Positions 1 to 9,513 of a stretch of 64,000 bases of DNA are shown here, one piece after another; position 1 is the stretch's first letter, and every line of letters begins with the position of its first letter. Below the pieces are notes generated by a model, which was not told the origin of the DNA, searched no databases, and worked only from the letters and a program-made list of their open reading frames with translations. The position numbers were made by a program, and so were the translations under genes. The stretch is from Asparagopsis taxiformis. Its lineage: Eukaryota; Rhodophyta; Florideophyceae; Bonnemaisoniales; Bonnemaisoniaceae. The stretch covers positions 62,001-126,000 of the forward strand of contig JALQPE010002607.1 of the NCBI GenBank assembly GCA_030407315.1, written 5' to 3'.

Positions 1-1
1 C

Positions 2-690
2 CAACCGCTGAACAGTGACTTTGATACTAGAAATGCGCCTCATGTCCAGGCTACCGAGTGTCGCTGCTCCGACGGCTGCTACTTCCATCGCTCTTCGATT
101 ACCCAGTTCGGTATCGAACCACTTCCATCCGGTGTCAACGGTCCTCAAGGTTCCTTCTCTGAGCCATTCGCTTGCTATTCTGGAATTTCTATGCCCGGCA
201 CCGCATTCCAAAGTTCCAATTACACCTTCTTGATTTGGTGCGAGAATGACGGAGGATGTCCGAATGATGTCGTAGCTCGTTACAGTTTCTCAATTCGATT
301 TGAGCTTCTTAGCCCGAATCGCCCAGCAACCACGAGCAACTTTGTTCCGAAGATCACTTCTCTCCCCCCGACGAAATGTCTCCTAACGGAGTTGTCCAAG
401 TCAACTGCCAACTTCATCAGGGGCACAGGGGAAGGCCTCCGCGCACAACAGCTCCTGCAACAACTCAACCGGGTAGGAAGCAATGCTCCCCATGCTCTGT
501 GGGATCCGAATGTATTTCTGGGATTTGCTTCAGACAGAAATGTATTCGTTCTCGCTCCAATGCCGCTAAGCGCAGATGTGGAATCTTGGGTGGTGCAGGC
601 TCTGGATCTGGTGTCGGCTCTGGATCTGGCAACACTTGTTCAAATGCTCAGCGAGTTTCATCTTGCGTTCGAGCATGCCTCAGCAGCTAG
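2..690 (+). pseudogene. 3' part of a cysteine-rich, secreted-type protein gene with an apparent frameshift
   Basis: The reading frame is open from base 2, so the gene begins outside the window. The first ~100 codons encode a Cys-bearing stretch (TECRCSDGCYFHRSS, then CENDGGCPND). Around 305-320 the coding quality moves to another frame, open from 313 to the TAG at 688-690. That frame reads a Pro/Thr-rich linker, a compact knot (CSPCSVGSECISGICF), a Gly/Ser linker and a final Cys cluster. The first frame also stays open to 703 but loses its Cys-rich character, so I place a 1-nt indel near 310. The pattern suggests an extracellular modular protein like the Cys-repeat proteins elsewhere in this window. 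I do not recognise a family. It could be a sequencing error rather than a real mutation. Confidence 0.5.
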
Positions 691-703
691 TCTAGTTCTC
701 TAA

Positions 704-1073
704 ATTGATTCTAAGTGATACCTAGTAGTTTTGAGAAGACTTCGATAGCATCGAATCAGACTATGGCTACGGTTTGGGCATCACCATTCTGATGTGACTG
801 TAGACAGACAAACTTGAGGTAAACAAGAGGAGAACGTCATTCCTTGAAAACGATACATTAATCTATCCCAGAAGAATGTAGGCAGACCAAAAGTCCCTAC
901 TAAACCAATACTGAACCAACGGTCTTAGGCAAGATTTCTCCAACTGCAATAAGTTCCTGGTGACAGTACAAACTTTGTCTCTCTTTCCGCCCTTCTCCAG
1001 ACCGCAATCCCGTATTGCAAAAACAGTTTATGGTGGAATTTAATGCTAAGACGCTCCTCACTTCGACGCGTAC
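704..1073. other. intergenic, no feature recognised
   Basis: AT-richer spacer between the Cys-rich gene fragment and the tRNA gene. I see no ORF with coding character and no repeat in it. Confidence 0.4.
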
Positions 1074-1147
1074 GCCGGATTAGCTCAGTTGGTTAGAGCG
1101 CGCCCTTCGTAAGGGTGAGGCCGCGAGTTCGACTCTCGCATTCGGCT
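1074..1147 (+). tRNA. tRNA-Thr (anticodon CGT)
   Basis: A complete cloverleaf can be folded by eye. The acceptor GCCGGAT pairs with ATTCGGC (one G-T pair), the D stem is GCTC/GAGC, and the anticodon stem is CGCCC/GGGTG around loop TTCGTAA. The variable loop has 5 nt, the T stem is GCGAG/CTCGC with loop TTCGACT, and the discriminator base is T. The anticodon CGT at 1108-1110 reads ACG (Thr). There is no intron, and CCA is not encoded. Confidence 0.95.
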
Positions 1148-1312
1148 TTATTTTTCATGGTTATGATACTAAAACGGAATAGTGTATATTTCAGTCACTC
1201 TGCCTCTACATCTTAGATTTCTAAATCCAACCTATGCACAGCCCTCCCACCTTCGGACATTAAACGCGTTCGGCAACTGTTTACCTGTTTCTGTTCGCCA
1301 TGTGATCTGTCG

Positions 1313-2670
1313 AAGTATGTGAGCGACTCAACGACGCCTTCTTCGCGATTGCGATCCTCCTCTTACAATCTCCTCATCCACCTCAACTCGACTCCCTACT
1401 CCCCTTTCTCATCCCCTTCAACACTGCGCGTGCCTCCTTCACACATGCTGACGCAGATGCCCACGCTCGACCCGCAGCCTCCTTCGCCTCCTCGCTGCGC
1501 TTCTCCCCCAATCGTTTCGATGCCCGTGCTTCGCGAGCGTGTGCGCCCGTTTCCTTTGCAAACGTCCTACGACCGCTCTCGAGCGCTTCGATTCTTTTCT
1601 CCAGCTTTTGGCACAGCGCACAGGGCGTGTTTTCAGTGTGTTCAGGAGTGTCTTGTTTCGTGTGACCGTTTTGCTTCCCGCTTTCTCCAGTCCTGGATTT
1701 GTTTGCATTGTGCTTCTCTCGCTCAGTTTCCAATGCGTCCCTCTCCCGGTCTGCCTCTCGCTGCATGCGACGAGCCTGGCGTCGTGCACGGTGTGCCTTG
1801 CGTTTGCTGACGGATGCGGCGTTGGATAGCTTGATGGCGTCTAGCTGGAGTGATGCGGTGAGCTCGAGGTCGACATCGAGTGAGTGTGCGTGATGGTCGA
1901 TGGTGTCCAGGTCGTCGTCTGGAATGTGGATGTCGTCGGCGATGGGTGGGTAGAGTTCATCGAGTGTTTGGCGGACGAGATGCTTTTCGGTGAGAACGAG
2001 CTGAACTTGTGTGGTGGCATCGTCTGCAGCGAGGGCGGCCTGTTGATCGGTGGCGGAAGCGTGTGTGTCTGCGTATTCAGCGGCGGTGGTGGTATCGAGA
2101 ATGGAGGTGACAGTGGTGCAGGTGGCAGCATTGGGGATGGTGTTGCATGAGAATGGAACGGTTTGGCTGAGAATGGCGTTTGGGGCTGGGAGGTGTTTTG
2201 AGCAGGACGAGAGGTTGCAGAGCTCGAATCCGAAGCAGTCACAGCGGTATCCGTGGTCGCAGAGGCCGATGAGGCAAGTGTTGTTGTGTTGATGTTTCGT
2301 GCAGACACCGGAAGGGGGAGTTGGGGAGCATTGACAGGTGGAGGGAGTGAGGATGCATTGTGAGGTATCTGTGGGGTGGAATGCGGGGGTGGATGGGATT
2401 GGGGAAGTATTTTGGGGAGGTGTGGCGGCGATGACGGGGAGATGGAGGGCGAAGAGTGGGAGGAGGACGAGTGTGATGTGTACGAATTGTGTGATGAAAG
2501 TGGGGGAAGGCATATTGGGGAGAGTGAAGATGTAGAGATTGGGAAGAGTAATTGGGAAGGGTGAGTAGAGTTTGTTAAATGTGGTGAGGAGGAGGGGAGA
2601 TGGAGGAATGTTTGAGTGGGTGGTTTATGTACACGGTGGGAAGAGGAAGTTGGTGAGGAGTAGAGTGAAT
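1313..2670 (-). repeat. left arm of a 1.35-kb inverted repeat
   Basis: This segment recurs in reverse orientation at 8166-9513 with only scattered substitutions. It includes the whole gene at 1383-2513, its upstream region and its 3' flank. The breakpoints are visible where GTATGTGAGCGACTC (1313) meets its complement near 9513, and where the homology ends near CTCACCAACTTCC (about 2670 and 8166). The spacer between arms is about 5.5 kb and unrelated. Confidence 0.9.
1383..2513 (-). CDS. secreted Cys-rich protein with a charged coiled-coil C-terminus, copy 1
   Basis: A 376-residue intronless ORF from ATG at 2513. Residues 1 to about 30 form a signal peptide (hydrophobic core LVLLPLFALHLPVIAA). 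Residues 50-145 hold a Cys-rich module (CILTPSTCQCSP, GYRCDCFGFELCNLSSC). Residues 150-230 are acidic (DIHIPDDDLDTIDHHAHSLD). The remainder is strongly basic/acidic heptad-like sequence (KRKAHRARRQARRMQREAD) with a CxxC (PCALCQKLEKRIEAL), as expected for a coiled coil. The near-identical copy at 8314-9444 differs at a few positions, for example I/V in the DIH(I/V)PDDD stretch. Both copies being open over 376 codons suggests recent duplication, selection, or both. I do not recognise the family. The basic region resembles the protein at 3885-4439. Confidence 0.8.
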   Translation of the reverse strand: MPSPTFITQFVHITLVLLPLFALHLPVIAATPPQNTSPIPSTPAFHPTDTSQCILTPSTCQCSPTPPSGVCTKHQHNNTCLIGLCDHGYRCDCFGFELCNLSSCSKHLPAPNAILSQTVPFSCNTIPNAATCTTVTSILDTTTAAEYADTHASATDQQAALAADDATTQVQLVLTEKHLVRQTLDELYPPIADDIHIPDDDLDTIDHHAHSLDVDLELTASLQLDAIKLSNAASVSKRKAHRARRQARRMQREADRERDALETEREKHNANKSRTGESGKQNGHTKQDTPEHTENTPCALCQKLEKRIEALESGRRTFAKETGAHAREARASKRLGEKRSEEAKEAAGRAWASASACVKEARAVLKGMRKGSRESS

Positions 2671-3884
2671 GAGAGTGGTAGTAGAAGAGAATTAGTTTCT
2701 AAACCTGTCAGTGAGTCGGTCGTTTAATTGAGGGTCTGTTTCGTTGCTGTTAACAGAGAGTGGAGCGGAAAGTTAGTTTATTGGGCAGTGTTCCGAAGAC
2801 GTGGAATGGATAATGGAGTCGAGTAAATTTCGGTAACAGACAGAACCTACAGCAGATGAACCGAGAGCGGCGGGATGGGTGCATAGTAGGAGGGAATCAC
2901 TGAGAGGCGAGAGGAAATGAATAGGAGTGTCGGGCTGTTGAGTGTCGGAGTTGTTCACCAGCGAGACTATGGGCAAGGAAATTGGAGAACACATGGTCAG
3001 TGTATACTCCAATTCGTCAATGGTACTGGATAGTTTGGTGAAAGTGTGATGTCATGCCCGGGTTCAACACAGAAGGAGAGCAATTAGGTCTGGAACAGTG
3101 ATGGCAACTCCCAACACAGCTTCTCATGCGCCGCCTTCCCAAATTGGACTGTGAATGCGCGGGACACCGATAAAATTTGCACCGATGATCACCTGTGTAT
3201 GCTGCGCACACATCAGTGTCCTCTTGAATATTTAGTCACAAGTCGCCTTTTCCAGTTACACCCGGCCTACAATATAATCGGATGGGTCAGTGTGGGGTCT
3301 CCAATGTGGACTGTAGAGTGTCGATGTTCGACTGACTTCATTCATTCCCCGCACACACTGTCCTACAAGAGTGATGCGCACTGCGGGAGCGAACAAGCAC
3401 AGTGCCATAATTCAAATTCACCAGCTTGTAGCATTCAGTGTTAATCATGTAGCAGAACGGATCCAAATCGAGGTAGTCCGATTCCGCAAAACCAGCCCAT
3501 CTTGCTGTACTCATACCACAGACTTGTGGTATCGCCTCAATGAGCTCGATGTTTCCCTCCCCTGTCACAAAGGCATTGCTGCCACTCACTTCCCAATGCT
3601 CCTAATGCAATGCATCTCTTGTGCCCAGTGATGCTCCAGCCCGACCTCCCCATCGCCCATCCCGCTCACATGTCAATTCACTGACACTACACTTCTCCTT
3701 GCATTGCCCCTTCTGACAACCACTATCGACCTTGTCTTCACAAAATATTCCTTCGCTTTACCGACTATAACAACTACCAAACAACCTTCTCACCCGCCCA
3801 TCAACACACCAAACCATCGGCGATATCCCACCCAACCACCCACTCCCGCCATCACAAACACCCTCTATCTCCCCTTCCACCACC
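2671..3884. other. intergenic, with a weak Cys-containing ORF remnant
   Basis: The part near 3700-3880 is pyrimidine-rich and is probably the promoter/5' UTR of the gene at 3885. Between 3151 and 3589 both strands show short open stretches with several Cys codons, for example an 83-codon minus stretch ending at 3338 that lacks an ATG start. They could be a fossil of a Cys-rich gene, but nothing here supports a functional gene. Confidence 0.3.
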
Positions 3885-4439
3885 ATGATTTCCATCACCC
3901 TCGCCTTCCTCCACCACGCCTACCAAGCCTGTGCCAACGTCGCCAGCTCTATTCGGTGCACGCTCCGCACCAAGCCCTCCTCCATCCCCTCTTCCCCATC
4001 CCTCACTCCGCGTCCGTCGACTGTCACCCGCAGTATCTCCGCCTCGCCAGCACCACCACCCCATCCAGTCACCGTTGACGCTGCCAGTATCGACCATACC
4101 CGCACGCTCAACCTGGACTTGGCTGAGCGCGAACTGCAATTTGCCGCAACCCTCAAGCGCCAAATCATGCTTCTCCGCAATATCTCCAGAAACATGAAGC
4201 GCCAGGCCCGTCGTGCAAAGCGTGAAGCCCATCGCATCCAGAAGCGAACAGGCAGCGAGGACGCTGAGAATCTACGCCTCGCCGAAACCTTGCACTCGGA
4301 AATTCGCATCATTGCGATCGTCGTTGCCAACAAGAAACGGCACGTCGCACTCGCAAGACAAAGGGCGAATTGCATCAGGAGGAAGGCGGCTGCACACGCG
4401 AAAAAGGCGCGGCGCGTAACTTGCTGCTTCGGCAGCTAG
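3885..4439 (+). CDS. small basic coiled-coil protein
   Basis: A 184-residue intronless ORF from ATG in context CACCATGAT to TAG at 4437-4439. The N-terminus is mildly hydrophobic (ISITLAFLHHAYQACANVA), possibly a weak signal sequence. Residues 30-65 are Ser/Pro-rich. From about residue 68 the protein is highly charged and helical (LDLAERELQFAATLKRQ, MKRQARRAKREAHRIQK) and it ends in CCFGS. The order 'IDH..., LDLxLEL, long gap, basic RRxARR helix' matches the C-terminal half of the secreted coiled-coil proteins at 1383-2513 and 8314-9444, so I infer distant paralogy. A decayed inverted relative lies at 6790-7060. Function is unknown. Confidence 0.65.
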   Translation: MISITLAFLHHAYQACANVASSIRCTLRTKPSSIPSSPSLTPRPSTVTRSISASPAPPPHPVTVDAASIDHTRTLNLDLAERELQFAATLKRQIMLLRNISRNMKRQARRAKREAHRIQKRTGSEDAENLRLAETLHSEIRIIAIVVANKKRHVALARQRANCIRRKAAAHAKKARRVTCCFGS

Positions 4440-5070
4440 ATCGCAGTAGCATAGGCGGTGTAAACTAAACAACTTTCCACAACTCAAGCCGACCAGAAAT
4501 ACCTTATCAACCTCAAGCCCAGTCTAACAAATGTCCAGAACAGCACAGCACTCTACTTCCGACCAGCCGTCCACCCTTGCCTTGCTGAAACCATCGGAAT
4601 ATCTCCCACCACACCGACACAGTGCAACTGACGTGACATGAATGGCATTGCCAATTCTCTGCCTCTTGGATGCAGGGATGACCTGATACGGATGAACAAG
4701 AGAATGTTCCGAGCAGCGGGAGATGAGTAGACGCGGCGAACGGGCAATACCCTCGGATATGACACATCAGACAAGCCGTAACCGGATGCAATGCGTTGAT
4801 CCGGAAACATCGATGCAGGTTGAGCGACACGTGGACATGTATCTCCCAGGACAGTCTGACTTGGTACACGTGTGCATTGAATCTCTCCGACCCCCTGTAG
4901 CGGCCCGTTCCGAACGGGGCATCGCCCGTGGCCCCGCGGACCATGGTCAGAATACAGATTTCCATTCAATTTCACATTATTCGATCTATTTCAAAACTAA
5001 TTTAATTTCAAAACACTAAACTCTTCAACACTCTGACACCACCGGCCTCCCAATTGGCCAGAACATCTGT
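4440..5070. other. intergenic, nothing recognised
   Basis: It contains the 3' flank of the coiled-coil gene and the distal promoter of the HSP20 gene. Open stretches on the minus strand here lack domain character. Confidence 0.3.
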
Positions 5071-5074
5071 TGTC

Positions 5075-5097
5075 TTCTCGATATTTCTCGATACTTC
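5075..5097 (+). promoter_or_regulatory. putative step-type heat-shock element
   Basis: Three TTC cores at 5075, 5085 and 5095 are spaced exactly 10 bp apart (TTC-N7-TTC-N7-TTC). This is the spacing of the 'step' class of heat-shock elements recognised by HSF trimers. It lies about 105 bp upstream of the TATA box and 200 bp upstream of the HSP20 start codon. The broken HSP20 copy diverges before this point, so it lacks the element. Confidence 0.5.
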
Positions 5098-5202
5098 CCC
5101 ATGAAGCTGATCACTCAGGTCAACACGAACTATCACTCTTCCAGATCCCCCTCGCCTCCTCCACACTCTTCCCAAACATCCATCCCAACCCGCATCCCCA
5201 TC

Positions 5203-5208
5203 TATAAA
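5203..5208 (+). promoter_or_regulatory. TATA box of the HSP20 gene
   Basis: TATAAA in the context CATCTATAAAACATG, 88 bp upstream of the HSP20 ATG. It is conserved in the inverted copy (ATAGATGG side, about 11690). Confidence 0.6.
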
Positions 5209-5295
5209 ACATGCTCCCTCACACATTCAATCATCCACTCCCCATCCCCAAAACTCAACCAAACTCAAATTCCTCTCCGTAACATCTCCTCACAA

Positions 5296-5826
5296 ATGGC
5301 TCTTTTCCAATCTACCCCAACCCTCCACCCCAACCTTCTCTTCCCTTCATCACTCATCCGCAACGACATCCCCACCACTTACCTCTTCGATCTATCAACC
5401 ACTCCGAAACGCTCCAATCAAATCATCCAGCCCTCGTACACCCGCTTCCGCACCAACGACGAAACGCGCTTCGAGATTGAGATCCCCGGTGTCGCACAGC
5501 AAGACGTGTCGCTAGAACTCAATGACCGGAAGCTCGTGTTGACCGCCAAGCGATTTGCGGTTGAAGAAGGGCAGAATACGAATACATCAGTAGTGGCACC
5601 GGCACCGGCAGCGGAGAATGGCAGCGATACAGGGAGTGGTGCAGAATCGGAGGCGGTCGAGAACAAGGCAGCCCCCGAGCCAGCACTCAAGTACCATCTG
5701 GTGATGCGACTGGGACCGCGATCGAATGGAGACGCCATTTCATGTCAGCTGAGCAAGGGGGTGTTGTCGATTCGGATTCCGCACGCTGAAGTGGCGAAAC
5801 CGCGAAGCATTGAAATTGGATCATAG
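5296..5826 (+). CDS. small heat-shock protein (HSP20 / alpha-crystallin family)
   Basis: A 176-residue intronless gene, ATG at 5296 (CACAAATGGC), TAG at 5824-5826. Small HSPs are ATP-independent chaperones that hold unfolding proteins. After a ~45-residue variable N-terminus the alpha-crystallin domain starts at TRFEIEIPGV, with VSLELNDRKLVLTAKR forming the central beta strands and the hallmark GVLSIRIP near the C-terminus. An Ala/Glu/Gly-rich insert of about 50 residues splits the domain between the strands, which is longer than usual for the loop. I chose the ATG by its position after the TATA box and by agreement with the broken copy. The C-terminus IEIGS resembles the short tail that carries the I/V-x-I/V motif. 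A frameshifted inverted copy is at 11083-11599. Confidence 0.9.
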   Translation: MALFQSTPTLHPNLLFPSSLIRNDIPTTYLFDLSTTPKRSNQIIQPSYTRFRTNDETRFEIEIPGVAQQDVSLELNDRKLVLTAKRFAVEEGQNTNTSVVAPAPAAENGSDTGSGAESEAVENKAAPEPALKYHLVMRLGPRSNGDAISCQLSKGVLSIRIPHAEVAKPRSIEIGS

Positions 5827-6780
5827 TAGGTTGTCGACCCAAGTGCGCGCAATATTCAGGAACAAGTGTGAGTCAGTATCAGCCAGCAAGTCGTGCTGAA
5901 ACAATTGAACACTTTCTGAGAAAGAACAGTGCTCCCTCGCAGAGATTACGCGGGCGTATGGCAAGGTAGCGGATGTAACAGTAGGACAGTCATTCGTTTT
6001 GGTCATGGGCGATGGCATTGGACTTGAAATTGTAGAATCGTACTGATCAGGAATAACTCTAGTAAAAACCTAATTATTTCAATTAAATTCTTGAAATTAT
6101 TGTGCAAAATGCAGAACATAGGACGATCGAGATGGACAATTTCAACAACCCATGATCCCAGCAATGCACCAGCGTGACGAGCGTCAACATATATCCAATC
6201 ATCGTTTGTTCCAGTGTTATTATCCAAACTGTTGAGTCAATCGGACGAGTGTTGGCACTATTATGAGGTCAACGTTGATACCGTCAAGTCTAATAGACCT
6301 TTGTACTGTGGAAAGTTTTCTAAAAGTTTTGGGCAGCGAAAACTAGCTCAACCAATGGGGAAGTTGATGATGGCATCGTTCTTTTAAAAAAATTCGGGCA
6401 CCATGTTCCCAAGGGAGTCCAAAATTTCAGTGACATTCTCTGCAGCCAGCTTTACTTGTAATCGTTGTGCGACAGGCTGCCTGTTGAGAACAGCGAGGGA
6501 TTTACGCCATCCGATGATTCTTTATCAAAAGCGATGACCGTCTTCGGCTGCTGAGAGCGGGGACGAAGTCTCCCTGGGCAATTTCCGTTTTGCGGACGGC
6601 TTGGTTATTTCACGATATTGCGCTGCGATCCAGCTTGGATCAACTATTACTGTTGCCCATGGAAGTCGGTTTAGTATGGTGCTACTGATTGGCATTGGTC
6701 ATTGAAACGTATTTTTGTTTATTCCGACTATGCGATTGTGGTTTCACTACAGAGGCAGCACGTCACACGTGCCCAGCGCT
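5827..6780. other. intergenic, nothing recognised
   Basis: The 3' flank of HSP20 keeps similarity to the flank of the second copy for about 50 bp. Beyond that I see no coding sequence or repeat. Confidence 0.3.
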
Positions 6781-6789
6781 CATGTAGAA

Positions 6790-7060
6790 CGACTGTTTTT
6801 TCCTGCAGTTGGCTCTGTACGTTGCCTGCTGTACATGTCGTTTCTTGTTGGAAACGATGGTCGCGATAATGCGAACTTGTGATTATAGTGCTTCAGCGAG
6901 GCGCAAGTTGTCACAATCTTCACTGCCTGTGCGCCTTGCATGGCGAGCCAGTCTTTTCATAGTTTCCGCATTGTTGCAGAGCTGTGCGATTTCGCGCCGT
7001 ACTTTGGCACATGTCTGCGCGGAAATGTGTAGGAAGAGGATGCCGACGGACAACATGTTA
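6790..7060 (-). pseudogene. fossil of the basic coiled-coil gene
   Basis: Reading the minus strand gives MKRLARHARRTGSEDCDN, then LRLAEAL followed by an in-frame stop, then RIIATIVSNKKRHV. This aligns closely with MKRQARRAKREAHRIQK, RTGSEDAENLRLAETLH and RIIAIVVANKKRHV of the gene at 3885-4439. The stop codon and loss of the N-terminal half show that it is dead. Its orientation is opposite to the intact gene, like the other duplicated genes in this region. Confidence 0.75.
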
Positions 7061-8165
7061 GAGAGAAGGATTGTTGATCTTTTTGTTTTCTTGCGTTTTG
7101 GTTTTGGTGCGTTGCGTTATACGGCCTGAAGTTTAGATAGGGTTGGAATGGTGGGTTGGTGCAACGGCGTAAGACAAGTTATATAGCCGATGTGATGCGA
7201 CGGGAGGCTGGAGAAGTGTGTGCCGATGGAGAGGATGGTATTGACTGGGCAATGACTGGTGTTGGTAGGGGAAAGAAGAATTGTGGTGTTAGTTTGTTGA
7301 GAGACTAGTGGTTCTGCAGATAGGCTGTAGGAGTAGGAGAGCTGGCCGTGAAATTTGTGATGGCATTGCGGAATGGAACACAGTCGGTGGGTCTTTGTGT
7401 TCTAGTGCTGACGAGCATTGAGCGATGCAAGCCTGCCGGCAAATTGCAATTTGGTGTTGTGGCACTGTATATTTCTGCCTCGGCCGCTAATGCAAAGCAT
7501 CCTTCAATTGCATCAGGATGTCTGATTTGATTGGCGTGACTCGAGCAGGCAGGCAATCAGTCAGTAGTTTTCTAGTGTTGGTTTGTTGTAAGTAGGTAGG
7601 CAGGAGAGCAGACTTGGTTCGGTAAATATTGAAGTGGACGGTATTCTGCCGATGTAGGATGTGCAGCTTCCTGGAGGGCAAATTTTACCACAATCCGAAC
7701 CATTCAGTATCCGATTCAGATAGTAGGCTGTGCTGTAGAGCAGCACGATGCGAGCTTCCATTCTATTAGGAGATGCGATGACTACGCCAGATGCGATTCC
7801 AGCCCGAACATACTATGTCTAGGCCCGATACGCAACTGCAACTCTACCTAATATGTACGTCGGTAGTGCCGGCACATCAAAGACTCACACCCATCACATG
7901 CTCTCTAATTAGGCTTGGCTGCAAATTGTTCCTGTGGTTCAAATGATATTTTTGCTACACAACCTTCGACTGACAAATGGGCGTCTTACTCCACTTCAAG
8001 CACTGAGGACAATGGGGCCCTCATAGAAACCTTAATCCGCCTCTGCGTAGTCTGTTAATCTTCTCCAAATTCACCCATTCAATTCCATATCTCTCCATCT
8101 TTGTTTGTACTCAGCCGAACAAGCTTTGCAATTTGTTGGATAGCAAAGAATAACCAGTCAATACT
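7061..8165. other. intergenic, nothing recognised
   Basis: AT/GC-mixed sequence without convincing ORFs. The last part upstream of 8166 becomes the unique flank of the inverted repeat arm. Confidence 0.3.
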
Positions 8166-9513
8166 TCTCCTCACCAACTTCCTCTTCCCACCGTGTACAT
8201 AAACCACCCACTCAAACATTCCTCCATCTCCCCTCCTCCCCACCACATTCAACAAACTCTACTCACCCTTCCCAATTACTCTTCCCAATCTCTACATCTT
8301 CACTCTCCCCAATATGCCTTCCTCCACTTTCATCACACAATTCGTACACGTCACACTCGTCCTCCTCCCATTCTTTGCCCTCCATCTCCCCGTCATCGCC
8401 GCCACACCTCCCCAAAACACCTCCCCAATCCCATCCACCCCCGCATTCCACCCCACAGATACCTCACAATGCATCCTCACTCCCTCCACCTGTCAATGCT
8501 CCCCAACTCCCCCTTCCGGTGTCTGCACGAAACATCAACACAACAACACTTGCCTCATCGGCCTCTGCGACCACGGATACCGCTGTGACTGCTTCGGATT
8601 CGAGCTCTGCAACCTCTCGTCCTGCTCAAAACACCTCCCAGCCCCAAACGCCATTCTCAGCCAAACCGTTCCATTCTCATGCAACACCATCCCCAATGCT
8701 GCCACCTGCACCACTGTCACCTCCATTCTCGATACCACCACCGCCGCTGAATACGCAGACACACACGCTTCCGCCACCGATCAACAGGCCGCCCTCGCTG
8801 CAGACGATGCCACCACACAAGTTCAGCTCGTTCTCACCGAAAAGCATCTCGTCCGCCAAACACTCGATGAACTCTACCCACCCATCGCCGACGACATCCA
8901 CGTTCCAGACGACGACCTGGACACCATCGACCATCACGCACACTCACTCGATGTCGACCTCGAGCTCACCGCATCACTCCAGCTAGACGCCATCAAGCTA
9001 TCCAACGCCGCATCCGTCAGCAAACGCAAGGCACACCGTGCACGACGCCAGGCTCGTCGCATGCAGCGAGAGGCAGACCGGGAGAGGGACGCATTGGAAA
9101 CTGAGCGAGAGAAGCACAATGCAAACAAATCCAGGACTGGAGAAAGCGGGAAGCAAAACGGTCACACGAAACAAGACACTCCTGAACACACTGAAAACAC
9201 GCCCTGTGCGCTGTGCCAAAAGCTGGAGAAAAGAATCGAAGCGCTCGAGAGCGGTCGTAGGACGTTTGCAAAGGAAACGGGCACACACGCTCGCGAAGCA
9301 CGGGCATCGAAACGATTGGGGGAGAAGCGCAGCGAGGAGGCGAAGGAGGCTGCGGGTCGAGCGCGGGCATCTGCGTCAGCATGTGTGAAGGAGGCACGTG
9401 CAGTGTTGAAGGGGATGAGAAAGGGGAGTAGGGAGTCGAGTTGAGACGGATGAGGAGATTGTAAGAGGAGGATCGCAATCGCGAAGAAAGCGTTGTTGAG
9501 TCGCTCACATACC
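8166..9513 (+). repeat. right arm of the 1.35-kb inverted repeat
   Basis: Reverse complement of 1313-2670 with few differences over coding and non-coding parts. See the left arm for breakpoints. Confidence 0.9.
8314..9444 (+). CDS. secreted Cys-rich protein with a charged coiled-coil C-terminus, copy 2
   Basis: A 376-residue intronless ORF from ATG at 8314 (CCCCAATATGCC) to TGA. Domain order is as in copy 1: signal peptide (residues 1-30), Cys-rich module (50-145), acidic linker, then a basic/acidic helical tail (230-376) with an internal PCALCQKLEKR. Differences from copy 1 are single substitutions (for example L/F in the signal peptide, V for I at DIHVPDDD, R for W near the end) and no indels. 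The region just upstream is CT-rich, typical of promoters in this window. Function is unknown. Secretion followed by a coiled coil suggests an extracellular-matrix or wall protein, which is inference only. Confidence 0.8.
   Translation: MPSSTFITQFVHVTLVLLPFFALHLPVIAATPPQNTSPIPSTPAFHPTDTSQCILTPSTCQCSPTPPSGVCTKHQHNNTCLIGLCDHGYRCDCFGFELCNLSSCSKHLPAPNAILSQTVPFSCNTIPNAATCTTVTSILDTTTAAEYADTHASATDQQAALAADDATTQVQLVLTEKHLVRQTLDELYPPIADDIHVPDDDLDTIDHHAHSLDVDLELTASLQLDAIKLSNAASVSKRKAHRARRQARRMQREADRERDALETEREKHNANKSRTGESGKQNGHTKQDTPEHTENTPCALCQKLEKRIEALESGRRTFAKETGTHAREARASKRLGEKRSEEAKEAAGRARASASACVKEARAVLKGMRKGSRESS

Noticed and set aside
8375..8986. A 203-residue Pro/Ser/Thr-rich protein overlapping the secreted coiled-coil gene copy 2
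   Set aside because: Alternative frame of a C-rich coding region, without signal peptide or domain. In copy 1 the same frame is open only over a shorter stretch.
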